In this document: positions 8,464 through 17,423 of the stretch, piece by piece
Position numbering within the stretch: position 1 is the first letter of the stretch
How the letters are laid out: each line of letters begins with the position of its first letter
From: Deltaproteobacteria bacterium
Lineage (GTDB): Bacteria; Desulfobacterota; DSM-4660; Desulfatiglandales; HGW-15
Reading direction: 5' to 3'
DNA: 64,000 nucleotides
Assembly: GCA_020060215.1 (NCBI GenBank)
Contig: JAGVAP010000021.1
Location: 1-64,000, forward strand
The notes under the pieces: generated by a model
The model's database searches: none
What the model saw: only the letters and a program-made list of their open reading frames with translations
Told to the model about the DNA's origin: nothing
Translations under genes and position numbers: made by a program

Positions 8464-9066
8464 CTATTTCTTGACCGTCTTGGGGAGCTCCCGCTCCGTG
8501 ATGATCCTGTCCACCAGCCCGTAGTCCAGGGCTTCCTTGGCGTCCATGAAGAAGTCGCGCTCGGTGTCCTGGCGGATCCGGTCCAGGGGCTGGCCGGTGT
8601 GCTTCGCCAGGATCTCATGGATCAGCTTCTTGATCTTCATGATCTCCTTGGCCTGGATATCGATATCCGTGGCCTGTCCCTGCGCGCCTCCGAGGGGCTG
8701 ATGGATCATGATCCGGGAATGGGGCAAGGCGTAGCGCTTGCCCTTGGCCCCTGCCGCAAGCAGCAGGGCGCCCATGCTCGTGGCCTGTCCCATGCAGATG
8801 GTGGCCACGCCGGGCCGGATGTACTGCATGGTATCGTAGATGGCGAGCCCCGCCGTGACGGAGCCGCCCGGGGAATTGACATAGAGATTGATGTCCTTGT
8901 CCGGATCCTCGGACTCGAGGAAGAGCATCTGGGCGATGATCGTGTTGGCCATGCCGTCATGCACCTGCTCCCCCAGGAAGATGATCCGGTCCTTCAGGAG
9001 CCTGGAGTAAATGTCGTAAGCCCTTTCACCGCGACTGGATTGTTCGATTACGATTGGGATCAGCAT
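8464..9066 (-). CDS. clpP: ClpP, ATP-dependent Clp protease proteolytic subunit
   Basis: 200 aa, standard length. The serine protease triad is visible: Ser97 in GQATSMGA, His122 in RIMIHQP and Asp171 in ERDFFM. The N-terminus [20 protein letters not shown] contains the hydrophobic contacts for ClpX. ClpP forms a double heptameric chamber fed by ClpX, whose gene follows 13 bp downstream. Trigger factor lies upstream with a gap of about 39 bp, an arrangement common in proteobacteria. Confidence 0.98.
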   Translation of the reverse strand: MLIPIVIEQSSRGERAYDIYSRLLKDRIIFLGEQVHDGMANTIIAQMLFLESEDPDKDINLYVNSPGGSVTAGLAIYDTMQYIRPGVATICMGQATSMGALLLAAGAKGKRYALPHSRIMIHQPLGGAQGQATDIDIQAKEIMKIKKLIHEILAKHTGQPLDRIRQDTERDFFMDAKEALDYGLVDRIITERELPKTVKK

Positions 9067-9105
9067 GAGTTCTCACCTGTCTTCATTGGAGAGGCCCGGC
9101 ATGCG

Positions 9106-10473
9106 CTATTCCTGCCGGCCCTGTTCGTTTCGGGAGGATCCTGAGGTCTGTTCCTCGACTGGCAACTGTGTGGCTTCCATTTCCCGGATGTTAGCACCTT
9201 TCGCTAAAAAATTCAACGTCTTTTCCTCGAGCAGCCGCTGCCTCAAGGGTTCAACCATCCGGTTCGCCTCATAATATTGCCGCACCAGCGCAGGATCCTG
9301 GTTCATGCCTGCCGCAACCTGTCCGATGGACTCCTCGACCTCGGACTCCTCCGTGCGGATGTCGTTCTGCCGGGCGATCTCCCCGAGCAGAAGCAGGTCC
9401 TTTACTCTCTTTTCGGCAGCGGGCCTGAATTCTTCACGAAGTTTTTCCTTGTCCAGGCCGGCCTTTTCCAGCGATGAGCCCATCCTCGCAAGATTCTGGT
9501 TCAGCGTCGCGATCCCGTACTCGATCTCTTCCTCGACCAGGCTTTCAGGCAGCTCGAAATCGACGGTCTTCGAGATCTTCGAGAGCAGCCTCCGCTTGAA
9601 TTCCCTGTCCGTTCTCTTTTCCTCCCGGGACTTCAGCTCTTCCCGGACCTTCTGTCTGAGCGCTTCCAGGTCCTCGAAATCGGCCCCCAGGTTCCTGGCG
9701 AACTCGTCGTTCAGCTCCGGGAGTTTCAATTCCTTGATCTCGTTCACCTGGATCTTAAAATCCAGCCGCTTGCCGGCGAGCTTCGGATTGGGGTGGTTTT
9801 CCTCGAACAGGACGTTCACCCGCACCGCATCGCCCGGTCTGCGCCCCACGAGCGCCTTCTCGAATTCCGGGTGAAACTCGCTGCTTCCCACCTTCACAGG
9901 GTAGTTGTCCGCCTTCAGGTTCTCCATGGGTCTGCCTTCGTGATAAGCCGCATACTGCACGACGGCATAGTCCCCCTCTGCAACAGCTCGATCCCCTTCC
10001 ACAGGCACCAGCTTTCCGTTGGCCTTTCGGATCTCCTCGAGCTGTTTCTCGACCTCTTCCTCCTGGACCCGGACAATCTCCTTCTCCACCTCCATACCCA
10101 TGTAGTCCTTCAACTCGAACTCGGGCTTCACCTCCAGGACGGCCGTGTACTTGAAGGTCTCCCCTGCCTTGAGCATCTCGTTTTCCACCAGGGGTACGGT
10201 CAGCGGAAAGGTCTTGGTTTCGTCCATCGCCCTGGGAAGAGTCTCTTTCACCAGCTCCCGGGCCACCTCTTCGGACACCTGGGGACCATAGTATCTCTCC
10301 AGGATGCTTCTGGGGATCTTGCCGGGCCTGAATCCGTGCACCTTGGCGCTTTTTCCGAGACTCCTGTATGTCTCGTCGACCTTCCTCTTCACCTCTTCGG
10401 GCTCCACTTCCACCATCAGTTTCTTCTTCACAGGGCTGATTACTTCCAAAACCGTCTTCATCTTGTGTGCCAT
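9106..10473 (-). CDS. tig: Trigger factor, ribosome-bound chaperone
   Basis: 455 aa. The N-terminal ribosome-binding domain has the signature GFRPGKIP at 47-54. A PPIase (FKBP-like) domain is centred on residues 160-250 (GDYAVVQYAAYHEGRP, then FEKALVGRRPGD). A long helical C-terminal domain follows. Trigger factor shields nascent chains as they leave the ribosome. The first ATG (MAHKMKTV) has only GGAG abutting it. The ATG four codons later places that GGAG 12 nt away, so the start is ambiguous by four residues. A promoter and a stable 5' UTR hairpin lie upstream. It is the first gene of the clpP-clpX-lon cluster. Confidence 0.97.
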   Translation of the reverse strand: MAHKMKTVLEVISPVKKKLMVEVEPEEVKRKVDETYRSLGKSAKVHGFRPGKIPRSILERYYGPQVSEEVARELVKETLPRAMDETKTFPLTVPLVENEMLKAGETFKYTAVLEVKPEFELKDYMGMEVEKEIVRVQEEEVEKQLEEIRKANGKLVPVEGDRAVAEGDYAVVQYAAYHEGRPMENLKADNYPVKVGSSEFHPEFEKALVGRRPGDAVRVNVLFEENHPNPKLAGKRLDFKIQVNEIKELKLPELNDEFARNLGADFEDLEALRQKVREELKSREEKRTDREFKRRLLSKISKTVDFELPESLVEEEIEYGIATLNQNLARMGSSLEKAGLDKEKLREEFRPAAEKRVKDLLLLGEIARQNDIRTEESEVEESIGQVAAGMNQDPALVRQYYEANRMVEPLRQRLLEEKTLNFLAKGANIREMEATQLPVEEQTSGSSRNEQGRQE

Positions 10474-10494
10474 CTCCGTTCCTAGATATAAAGC

Positions 10495-10519
10495 CGGACT
10501 TCAGGGTTTCTGAAGTCCG
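10495..10519 (-). promoter_or_regulatory. Stable hairpin in the tig leader
   Basis: Perfect 10-bp arms CGGACTTCAG / CTGAAGTCCG with a 5-nt loop, located about 20 nt before the tig start and after the predicted promoter. On the minus strand it is followed by CTTTATATC. It may be a weak attenuator, an mRNA stabiliser or an expression switch. No known riboregulator family is recognised. Confidence 0.45.
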
Positions 10520-10547
10520 TCCTTTCCACTTTTATTTACCGTGTAAT

Positions 10548-10576
10548 TTAATACCCTTTCCCGAGTTTTCAAGCAA
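10548..10576 (-). promoter_or_regulatory. Putative sigma-70 promoter of tig
   Basis: On the minus strand TTGCTT (10571-10576) and TATTAA (10548-10553) are separated by 17 bp in locally AT-rich DNA upstream of tig. A shifted reading (TTGAAA / TAAATT, 16 bp) overlaps it. Confidence 0.45.
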
Positions 10577-10755
10577 CTCCTTTTCCCTCGGACCTCTTCT
10601 CCCCCCTATTGAGGGCCCGCGAATCGCTCATTTTGTGGTCGGGGAAGGGGACGCTCCTGAAAATGCTCCCGTTCGTGCCGCATACCCGGGCAGGAACGGG
10701 ACAGGGGAAACCGGCTCTTATCCAGGAAAGGCGAGGCGCCGGCCACACCGCGGAT

Positions 10756-11058
10756 TCAAGGCATCTCTCGAGTCCTTTCCTTGACCAGTTCGATGAACTC
10801 CTCCAGATTCTTCTGTGTCCCGAAGACATCCTGATACACCCGCTCACTCCAGATGGTCAGGCCTACCCTGAAGATCTGGTGGATCAGCTGATCGGCGCTT
10901 TCGCTGCCCTGAAGCCGGGCGACCTGGTAGAGGAGGTCATCGGGAACCCTTATGGGAAAGAGGGCGGTCTGCGAGTTGCCTTCCTCTTTAAGGTATTCCT
11001 GGATGCTCTTCAGAATTCTCAGGTTGGCGTACTTTACCTTGTATTCTTCCTCGTCCAT
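10756..11058 (-). CDS. Conserved-looking hypothetical protein, possible ribbon-helix-helix fold
   Basis: 100 aa from an ATG preceded by GAGG at 9 nt; the longer open frame to 11151 adds a hydrophobic stretch without a ribosome binding site. The central part, FPIRVPDDLLYQVARL followed by two helices, resembles ribbon-helix-helix or CopG-like proteins, but I cannot confirm this. The N-terminus is charged and helical. It is a single gene, divergent from the FmdB-like gene. The 280 bp between it and tig hold only the promoter and leader of tig. Confidence 0.55.
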   Translation of the reverse strand: MDEEEYKVKYANLRILKSIQEYLKEEGNSQTALFPIRVPDDLLYQVARLQGSESADQLIHQIFRVGLTIWSERVYQDVFGTQKNLEEFIELVKERTREMP

Positions 11059-11206
11059 TCCAAATACCTCTAAAAAAAAGGATATAGCCGGGCAAACAAA
11101 TGTCAACGAAAAAGGCTGGTTCTGAAGCGGAGGTATTGACAAAGGATACAAAGATTGTCTAGATTCAAATTCTTACTATTCTTCACCCCTTTTGAACAAG
11201 CACGGC

Positions 11207-11581
11207 ATGCCAATCTACGAGTATCAATCAACCGAAACGGGCAGAAAGTGCTGTCGGAAATGCAGAAACCCCTTCGAGGTGCTGCAAAGCCCGGGAGAGC
11301 AGCCTCTCAAGGAGTGTCCCAGCTGCGGTGCTCCCGTTCGAAAACTGATCTCCTGGTGCCGAGCGGCCGTGAGCGAGGTCCCGGCGGAAGACGTCAGGGT
11401 GGAGCGCAGAGTCAGAGAATACGAGAGCTCCGGCATGTGGAGCCATGCAGCGGAGCTCGCGGACAAGCACTCTGAAAAGAGTAAGGATAGGGGGCTCAAG
11501 ATGAGGGCCCTTGATAACTATAAGAAGGCGGGCTACGATGTCGATTCGCTCGTCAAAGGTGTTGAAAAAAGTAACAAGTGA
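11207..11581 (+). CDS. FmdB-like zinc-ribbon protein
   Basis: 124 aa starting MPIYEYQ, the usual opening of FmdB/Zn-ribbon regulators. Cys pairs KCCRKC and CPSC (about 14-18 and 40-43) can form a zinc ribbon, although the first knuckle differs from the usual CxxCG. The C-terminal half is long and helical ([11 protein letters not shown] ... [19 protein letters not shown]), unlike short FmdB proteins. No strong ribosome binding site is seen. It ends 13 bp before the NEW3-domain gene, so it may be part of that operon. Function is unknown. Confidence 0.65.
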   Translation: MPIYEYQSTETGRKCCRKCRNPFEVLQSPGEQPLKECPSCGAPVRKLISWCRAAVSEVPAEDVRVERRVREYESSGMWSHAAELADKHSEKSKDRGLKMRALDNYKKAGYDVDSLVKGVEKSNK

Positions 11582-11594
11582 AGGAGATGGTCGT

Positions 11595-12812
11595 ATGAAA
11601 AGCAGACGTGTTCCCTACCCCCTGTGGCTCTTCACCCTGCTCACCCTCTTGCTGCTCCCCTCCCTGGCCGGCTCGGCCCGGGCCCAGGAAGAGAGGAAGA
11701 GAGATCTTCCGCCCAGGGCGATCTCCATCGCCCCTGAGTACACGGGGGTGGTCGTCCCCAAAGGAGAAAGCCTGAGCCTGGACCTGACCGTCACGAACGG
11801 CGGGAGGCAGGACGAATCGATCGAAGTGTCGATCCCCTCCGTCCCGCAGGGGTGGAGTGCAAGGATCAAGACCTACAGCTTCGGCGTGACTGGCGTCCAT
11901 GTGGCGAGCGACAAGACCAAGAGCCTCACACTGAAGCTCGATCCTGAGAAAGAGACTGCCCCGGGGAAATACCTCTTCCCGATCCACGCGCAGACGCTGG
12001 ACGGCAGGCTGACCGCCTCCAGCCAGATCGCGGTCACGGTGAAGGAAGGGGAAGAGAAGAAAGAGGACAAGGGCGTCAACATCACCACCTCCTACCCGGT
12101 ACTGAAAGGGCCCACGGACGCCAAGTTCGAATTCTCCCTCGAAGTCGAGAACAAGACCGACAAGGAGGCCATATTCAACCTCAATGCCCAGGGCCCCGAA
12201 AACTGGGAGATCAATTTCAAGCCGACCTATGAGGAGAAGTACTTCTCCAGCCTCAGGATCAAGGCGGGGTCCAGCCAGAGCGTGGCGGTCTCGGTAAAGC
12301 CCTATCTCCTCTCGGAGCCCGGGGAATACCCGATCAAGGTCAAGGTCAATTCAGAGCTGGCCAGGTCCGAGGCGGACCTGAAGGTGGTCCTTACCGGGAC
12401 CTACAAGATAGAGATGGGGACTCCCACCGGGCTTCTGTCTCTCAACGCGGTCCGGGGGAAGGAGGCAAACATCTCTTTCTATGTCAAGAACACCGGATCC
12501 GCTCCGCAGCACAACGTCCGTTTCGTCTCCTTTAAACCCGAGAACTGGAAGGTCGAGTTCAAGCCGGAGAAACTGGAGACCGTTCCCCCGGGAGAGCTCC
12601 AGCAGGTTGAAATGACCGTCACCCCCTCCGACCAGGCCCTGGTGGGCGACTACTCCGTGGCCATATCGGCGGAAGGGGAGAAGGCGAACAAGAATATGGA
12701 GCTGAGGGTAACGGTCAAGGCGTCCACCGCATGGGGCTGGGTGGGGATCGGCATCATTGTGATCGTCCTCGGCGGGCTCGTGGCGCTGTTCATGACTTTT
12801 GGAAGGCGTTAA
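11595..12812 (+). CDS. Exported NEW3-domain membrane protein of an ABC transporter operon
   Basis: 405 aa from the ATG behind AAGGAGA. It has a signal peptide (LWLFTLLTLLLLPSLAGSARA) and several immunoglobulin-like beta-rich segments of the NEW3/COG1470 type (repeated patterns GSSQSVAVSVKP and PPGELQQVEMTVTPSDQA). A C-terminal membrane helix WGWVGIGIIVIVLGGLVALF ends in FGRR. The bulk should lie outside the cytoplasmic membrane. The stop codon is 1 nt before the ATPase gene, so it is very likely the extracytoplasmic partner of this ABC system. The substrate is not known. Confidence 0.75.
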   Translation: MKSRRVPYPLWLFTLLTLLLLPSLAGSARAQEERKRDLPPRAISIAPEYTGVVVPKGESLSLDLTVTNGGRQDESIEVSIPSVPQGWSARIKTYSFGVTGVHVASDKTKSLTLKLDPEKETAPGKYLFPIHAQTLDGRLTASSQIAVTVKEGEEKKEDKGVNITTSYPVLKGPTDAKFEFSLEVENKTDKEAIFNLNAQGPENWEINFKPTYEEKYFSSLRIKAGSSQSVAVSVKPYLLSEPGEYPIKVKVNSELARSEADLKVVLTGTYKIEMGTPTGLLSLNAVRGKEANISFYVKNTGSAPQHNVRFVSFKPENWKVEFKPEKLETVPPGELQQVEMTVTPSDQALVGDYSVAISAEGEKANKNMELRVTVKASTAWGWVGIGIIVIVLGGLVALFMTFGRR

Positions 12813-12813
12813 G

Positions 12814-13566
12814 ATGGAAAACCACACGATCATCGATACCAGGGACCTGACCAAGGTCTACGAAAGACAGGTTGCGGTCGACCGTCTCACCTTTCAGGTG
12901 AAGGAAGGAGAGATCTTCGGTTTCCTAGGCCCGAACGGGGCGGGCAAGACGACCACGCTGCTCATGCTGCTGGGTCTGAGCCGGCCCACGGCCGGGGAAA
13001 GCCGGGTCTGCGGCATCGATCCGTTGCGAAGGGCCACCGAGGTCAAGCGGGTGGTCGGATATCTTCCCGAAAACGTAGGATTCTACCACGATATGAACCC
13101 GGTGGAATCCCTTCGATTCATTGCGGAGCTGAATGGGATGTACGGACCCCGGGCACAGGAGAGGATCCTCGATGTGCTGGAGGTCGTCGGCCTCAAGGAC
13201 AATCTCAGAAAAAAGATCGGGGCGTTCTCCAGGGGTATGAAGCAGCGTCTCGGAATCGCCGAGGTTCTGCTCAAAGACCCGAGGCTGCTCTTCCTCGATG
13301 AACCCACGCTCGGCCTCGACCCCGACGGGGCCATCCGGCTGATCGAACTGATCCAGTCTCTGAATCGGGACAAGAAGATCACCGTTCTCGTCTCTTCCCA
13401 CAATCTCTACCAGGTTCAGAAGATATCCCATCGGGTCGGGATCATGATCAAAGGGAAGATGGTCGCCCTGGGCACCATCGAGGCCCTTGCCAAGGAAAAG
13501 TTCGGGGTCGGAGAGGACCGATATTCCCTGGAAGAGATCTACATGAAGTATTTCCAGGAGGTTTAG
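12814..13566 (+). CDS. ABC transporter ATP-binding protein
   Basis: 250 aa. Walker A GPNGAGKTT, a Q-loop region around GYLPENVGFY, signature FSRGMKQRLG in place of LSGGQ, Walker B LLFLDEPTLGLDPDG and the H-loop SSHNLYQV are all present. The SRGMKQR signature and the single-domain form are typical of ABC-2 exporters (NosF/Ccm-like). It lies 1 nt after the NEW3 gene and 1 nt before the permease gene. The three form a tight operon. Confidence 0.93.
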   Translation: MENHTIIDTRDLTKVYERQVAVDRLTFQVKEGEIFGFLGPNGAGKTTTLLMLLGLSRPTAGESRVCGIDPLRRATEVKRVVGYLPENVGFYHDMNPVESLRFIAELNGMYGPRAQERILDVLEVVGLKDNLRKKIGAFSRGMKQRLGIAEVLLKDPRLLFLDEPTLGLDPDGAIRLIELIQSLNRDKKITVLVSSHNLYQVQKISHRVGIMIKGKMVALGTIEALAKEKFGVGEDRYSLEEIYMKYFQEV

Positions 13567-13567
13567 C

Positions 13568-14524
13568 ATGCAAGGCTTAATGGCGGTATACCGGAAAGAG
13601 CTGTCTGATCACTTCAGCAGCAATCGCTTCGTTCTCCTGTTCGCCCTGATCGCCATGGTCAGCTTCATCACCAGCTACATGGCGGCCATGCACCTCCGGG
13701 AGGCCCTGGAAGGCGTGGCCAAACCCCAGTTCGTCTTCCTGATGCTCTTCAACGTCCGTGGAGCGCTCTTCTCCATGGTGCAGTTCGTGGCGTTCTTCGG
13801 CCCACTCATCGGCATCATCCTCGGCTTCGATGCCATCAGCCGTGAAAGAAGCCAGGGGACCCTCATCAAGATCCTGTCACAGCCGATCTACCGGGATTCG
13901 GTCATCAACGGCAAGTTCCTTGCCGGCGCCACCACCATCACCATCATGGTGGTCTCCATCGTCCTCATCATATCGGGTCTGGGGCTCCTGCTGCTGGGGA
14001 TTGTCCCCGGTATTGAGGAGATCTGGAGGCTCATCATCTACGTCGTGATCAGCGTCTTCTACATCAGCTTCTGGCTGGGTCTGGCCGTCCTGTTCTCGGT
14101 CCTGTTCAGGGGGATTGCCACATCGGCCCTCGCCTCGGTCGCCCTCTGGATCTTTCTCTCCTTCTTCGTTTCGATCGGCGCCACCGTGATCGCGGACACC
14201 ATGGCCCCGGTGAAGAGGGAGACCGGTTCCGCCGAGATGCAGCTGAGGAACGCGCGGATCCGGGAGATCGTCACCATCTTCTCGCCCATGGAGCTCTACT
14301 CGGGCGCGTCCGGCACCATCATCGACCCGATGCGAAAGACCACCAAAACCCTGATCGCCATGGGCGCCCTCGAGGAGCTCTCCTCTTCCCGCTTTCAGAA
14401 TCCCCTGGAGCTGGGCCAGAGCGTCCTCGTGGTTTACCCCCACATGGTCGCCCTGATCGCGCTCAGCCTGATCTGCTTCGCCATCAGCTACACGGTCTTC
14501 ATGGTGCAGGAGATCAGGACCTAA
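13568..14524 (+). CDS. ABC-2 type transporter permease
   Basis: 318 aa with about six hydrophobic segments. An early helix FVLLFALIAMVSFITSYMA is followed by FVAFFGPLIGIILGFDAISRE with ERSQGTLIKILSQPIYRD, the conserved cytoplasmic motif of NosY-like ABC-2 permeases. Three more helices follow, with a soluble loop (about 215-290) before the last helix. It pairs with the ATPase encoded just upstream. The gene is followed by a dispersed palindromic repeat that separates it from the convergent DUF6178 gene. Confidence 0.88.
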   Translation: MQGLMAVYRKELSDHFSSNRFVLLFALIAMVSFITSYMAAMHLREALEGVAKPQFVFLMLFNVRGALFSMVQFVAFFGPLIGIILGFDAISRERSQGTLIKILSQPIYRDSVINGKFLAGATTITIMVVSIVLIISGLGLLLLGIVPGIEEIWRLIIYVVISVFYISFWLGLAVLFSVLFRGIATSALASVALWIFLSFFVSIGATVIADTMAPVKRETGSAEMQLRNARIREIVTIFSPMELYSGASGTIIDPMRKTTKTLIAMGALEELSSSRFQNPLELGQSVLVVYPHMVALIALSLICFAISYTVFMVQEIRT

Positions 14525-14572
14525 GCCAGGAGGTCGGAGGCCGGAGGTCAGGTCAAGAGCGACGGACAAGAA

Positions 14573-14642
14573 CCTGTAGGAGCAAGCTCCTGCTTGCGAT
14601 CTTTTGGAGTTGAAGGAATCGCAAGCGGGACTTGCTCCTAAG
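14573..14642. repeat. Dispersed palindromic repeat, family A
   Basis: TGTAGGAGCAAGCTCCTGCTTGCGATC and, inverted, GATTCCTTCAACTCC-side GAATCGCAAGCGGGACTTGCTCCTA form a REP-like cruciform between two convergent genes. Other copies lie near 17651 and 60422. Confidence 0.8.
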
Positions 14643-14653
14643 CATGTGCGGGT

Positions 14654-16369
14654 TCAATGAGGGTTATCTGTCGATTCTGGCCGGATCAGGATAAACCTCG
14701 AGAACCTGCCCTCCACGTCTTTCAAAGCCACCCCGGCGTAATCTTCGCTGAACTCGTCCCACAGCCGTGTGAGGGTCTTTCTCAGGCTCTCCTTTTCACC
14801 CGGCTCAAGCTCATCTCCCCCTGTTGCCAGCAAATCCTCGATGAAAACGCTTCGGTATTCCTCCATGTGGAAGGGAGGTTTCCTCTTCCCCTTCCTGAGC
14901 CGGCTCAGGAGGGACTTCAGGTGGGTAAGGGAAACGGGCTCGAACCCCGGTTCCAGGTCCAGCCTCTTACGCGCCCAGAAGGTGATCATGAGCGCGTGGA
15001 ACGTGACCAGGGGGTCCTTCGAGATCGTCGACGGGTGGCGGGAGTGGAGGATCCGAAGCAGTTTGTCCGCTGCAAAGATCTGCCTGAGCACATCCCTGGA
15101 CTGATGCACCTCGAATAGGTTCTCGAAGTGCCGGGGCGCACCCCCTTCGCCCGATGGAAAATGGAGAGGCCTTTTCCGGAGGATCCCCTCGAGCGTGCCG
15201 CCCCAATCATCCCCCCAGAAAGAGAGATCGAACTTCATTCCATCGAACCAGGCCTGCTCCATCCAACGCTCGGCCTCCCACTTCAGCTCCAGGGTCAGAC
15301 TGAACCCGACCTGAAACAGGAGGATGAGGGGGTGTAGCTTCAGGAGGGACTCGGCGGACTCCCGGCTCTCCCCCGCCAGCTCCTCGAGCCCGAGATTGAC
15401 GTACCCGGCAGCCTTCCGGCATGTCTCGACGAGGACATCCATACTGCTGATTTGAATCTGGTCGGCCGAGACCATCTGGTTGCAGAGCCCTGCAAACTCG
15501 AGGCGCAGTCGATCCAGGAATATGGGATCCGGTATCCTCCCCGCGGCCTCGACCAGGAGGCCGGTCCGCCTTGCATGAGAGAAGGGGATCAACGGCACCG
15601 CCACCGTCTCGGCCTCGATCGGGAGATCCAGGAGATAGGCCGAGCAGCTCCTGGCGACCGCATCGGGTTTGACATAGGCATAAAGAGAAACGGCCTCCTC
15701 AAAAGGGAGGAAACCGTCCTCGGCCAGCCGCACGTTTCTCCTTCGGTACAGCTCCTCCTCCACTTCGGCGGGGATCGTCCCGGCGAGGGAGAGAAGCAGG
15801 CTCTGGTACCTCTGGTAATCGAACGCCGCCATGGTGCGCAGGAGCCTGGAGACGGTCTCCTCATGCTCCTTGTCGAGCACTCGAATGTAATAGATGTTGT
15901 CCAGGGTGAAAAAGCCGTCCGGCAGATCCAGGACCTCCTCCGCCCTTTTCACCTCCACCTGGATGTGGTGGAAAAAATAGTGGTAGCAGAGCAGCTCCCC
16001 CTCGCTGTAGAACCAGGTTACCAGGGCCCGCGGATCGGCCTCCAGGAGCTTTCCCAGCCACGAAGTCGCGTTCTCCGGGATGATGCGGTCCCGATCCCAG
16101 ATCTCCATGTCCAGAAGGTGCTCCCACTGTTCCGCAGATGCGAGCCGGAGCAGCGGAAGGGCGTCTTCCTCGCCGACCTGTTTGACCAGCCAGTAGAAGT
16201 CCACGCGGGACATGCTCCGCACGACCGCCTTCGGCTGGGGCTGATCCAGGATGCAGTTCAGGGCATCCCGGCCGGAGAGGGAGACCAGGTCCCGGATGTT
16301 GATGAGGGGCCGGCCGGGAACCCTCTGTTCCGCTGTCGCGGGAAGCGTTTCCTTTCCAGTCTCTTCCAT
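14654..16369 (-). CDS. DUF6178 family protein
   Basis: 571 aa from an ATG with GAGG at 7 nt; an ATG 17 codons upstream is less well supported. I recognise the family by its opening (INIRDLVSLSGRDALNCILDQP) and by the segment SRVDFYWLVKQVGEEDALPLLRLAS, which recurs in deltaproteobacterial DUF6178 proteins of unknown function. No membrane helices, catalytic motif or metal site are evident. The protein is mainly helical and rich in Leu, Arg and Glu. It faces the ABC permease gene across a REP-like repeat and is divergent from exbB. Its presence supports a Desulfobacterota host. Confidence 0.7.
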   Translation of the reverse strand: MEETGKETLPATAEQRVPGRPLINIRDLVSLSGRDALNCILDQPQPKAVVRSMSRVDFYWLVKQVGEEDALPLLRLASAEQWEHLLDMEIWDRDRIIPENATSWLGKLLEADPRALVTWFYSEGELLCYHYFFHHIQVEVKRAEEVLDLPDGFFTLDNIYYIRVLDKEHEETVSRLLRTMAAFDYQRYQSLLLSLAGTIPAEVEEELYRRRNVRLAEDGFLPFEEAVSLYAYVKPDAVARSCSAYLLDLPIEAETVAVPLIPFSHARRTGLLVEAAGRIPDPIFLDRLRLEFAGLCNQMVSADQIQISSMDVLVETCRKAAGYVNLGLEELAGESRESAESLLKLHPLILLFQVGFSLTLELKWEAERWMEQAWFDGMKFDLSFWGDDWGGTLEGILRKRPLHFPSGEGGAPRHFENLFEVHQSRDVLRQIFAADKLLRILHSRHPSTISKDPLVTFHALMITFWARKRLDLEPGFEPVSLTHLKSLLSRLRKGKRKPPFHMEEYRSVFIEDLLATGGDELEPGEKESLRKTLTRLWDEFSEDYAGVALKDVEGRFSRFILIRPESTDNPH

Positions 16370-16460
16370 GATCTTGCCTCTTTTCAGAAGAAGCGTAGCC
16401 AGGAAAGGAGAGGCTGTCAAGAAGCCAGATTTTCACTCCGGAGGCGCATGTTTGATGAGC

Positions 16461-16550
16461 AGAAGCTGGGGAGGTTGAGAGGATAAGAAGATGAGCGAAT
16501 TTGCATCCAGACTTTCTCCGCAACTCAACTTCTCAACTTCTTGGCTTCTC
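16461..16550. repeat. Quasi-palindromic short-word repeat between DUF6178 and exbB genes
   Basis: Words AGAAGCTGGGGAGGTTGAGAGG and AACTCAACTTCTCAACTTCTTGG are rough inverse copies. The element occupies most of the 290-bp divergent gap, which otherwise holds the ribosome binding sites and no clear promoter. Confidence 0.45.
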
Positions 16551-16661
16551 TTTTCCAGGATGCGCAGGAGACCGTATTCAAAAAAGATCTGCCTGTTGAC
16601 TTTCCGATCATTTTATAGATGATGTACTCCATTGTCCAAAAAGGGTGCGTGGGGAGGTACC

Positions 16662-17276
16662 GTGATTGAATTGATCCTGAGGGGCGGCGTTTTCATGTAC
16701 CCCATCATCTTCTGCTCTGTCGTCGCCCTTGCTGTTTTTCTGGAGAGGATCTGGGTCCTGAGACGCAGGAACATCATTCCGGACGATTTCGTTCGCAGCG
16801 TGGAAGAGCTCATCAGGAAGCAGAAGATATCGGAGGCCCTTTTCCTCTCCCAGGGCGATTCATCCTCCATCGGCAGGATCTTTTTCGCCGGATTGAAAAA
16901 TGTTGGCCGCGGCCTCTGGCTCGTAAAGGAGGCGATTGAAGAGAGGGGCGATCGTGAGGCTCTGGGGCTGGAGAAGCGGATCGGGATCATCGCGACCGTC
17001 GCCAACCTTGCCCCGCTCCTCGGCCTGCTCGGCACCGTCTCCGGCATGATCAAGAGCTTCAATGTCATATCCCTGGAAGGGACAGGGAACCCGGCGCACC
17101 TCGCAGGAGGGATTGCAGAGGCCCTCATCACGACCGCAGCCGGCCTCTGTGTGGCCATCCCTGCCCTGGTCATTCACCGCATCCTGAAAGACAAGGCGGA
17201 ATCGCTCATCTTCGAAATGGAGGAGAGCTCCCTGAAGCTGATCGAGACCATCCAGAAATACGGGACACAAGGCTGA
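16662..17276 (+). CDS. MotA/TolQ/ExbB proton channel family protein
   Basis: 204 aa from a GTG behind GGGGAGG; a TTG 10 codons earlier has no such site. An N-terminal membrane helix (GGVFMYPIIFCSVVALAVFLERIW) is followed by a cytoplasmic stretch and two more helices (GIIATVANLAPLLGLLGTVSGMI and AEALITTAAGLCVAIPALVIH), the ExbB/TolQ arrangement. Such channels use the proton gradient to drive TonB- or Tol-type envelope work with an ExbD/TolR partner. The partner gene is here but 518 bp downstream, separated by repeats. Whether this is an Exb or Tol system is open: no tonB, tolA or pal is visible. Confidence 0.85.
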   Translation: MIELILRGGVFMYPIIFCSVVALAVFLERIWVLRRRNIIPDDFVRSVEELIRKQKISEALFLSQGDSSSIGRIFFAGLKNVGRGLWLVKEAIEERGDREALGLEKRIGIIATVANLAPLLGLLGTVSGMIKSFNVISLEGTGNPAHLAGGIAEALITTAAGLCVAIPALVIHRILKDKAESLIFEMEESSLKLIETIQKYGTQG

Positions 17277-17287
17277 CGACCAGAGAT

Positions 17288-17423
17288 CAGCCTCAGCCGC
17301 CGGCCGAGGCCGGTTTGATCGAGCAGGAAACTTTCCAGGGTGTCGGATTTCGGCCTGGTAGTCCAGCCATTTCCTGACACCTGAACAATGAAACCTGAAA
17401 TCTCTCACTGGACAGAGTTTCAT
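17288..17423 (-). repeat. Dispersed ~140-bp element, family L (copy 1)
   Basis: On the minus strand the element reads ATGAAACTC ... GATTTCAGGTTTCA ... TTCAGGTGTC ... GACACCCTGGAAAGTTTCCT. It can be aligned over most of its length with the plus-strand element at 43790-43925. The two encode similar short open frames (MKLxxVRxFRFxCSGV) in this orientation. That is probably a by-product of the repeat rather than a gene. Confidence 0.65.

Noticed and set aside
8451..8618. N-terminal extension of clpX by 56 codons
   Set aside because: The extra residues are Arg/Ser/Trp-rich, overlap the end of clpP and do not resemble ClpX. The zinc-finger domain begins right after the later ATG.
10569..10847. 92-aa minus-strand open frame
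   Set aside because: Overlaps the better-supported 100-aa gene in another frame; Arg/Ser-rich and without a ribosome binding site.
16860..17423. 187-aa minus-strand open frame beginning MKLCPVRDFRF
   Set aside because: It starts in the family L repeat and runs antisense to exbB; the similarity to the frame at 43790 comes from the repeat.
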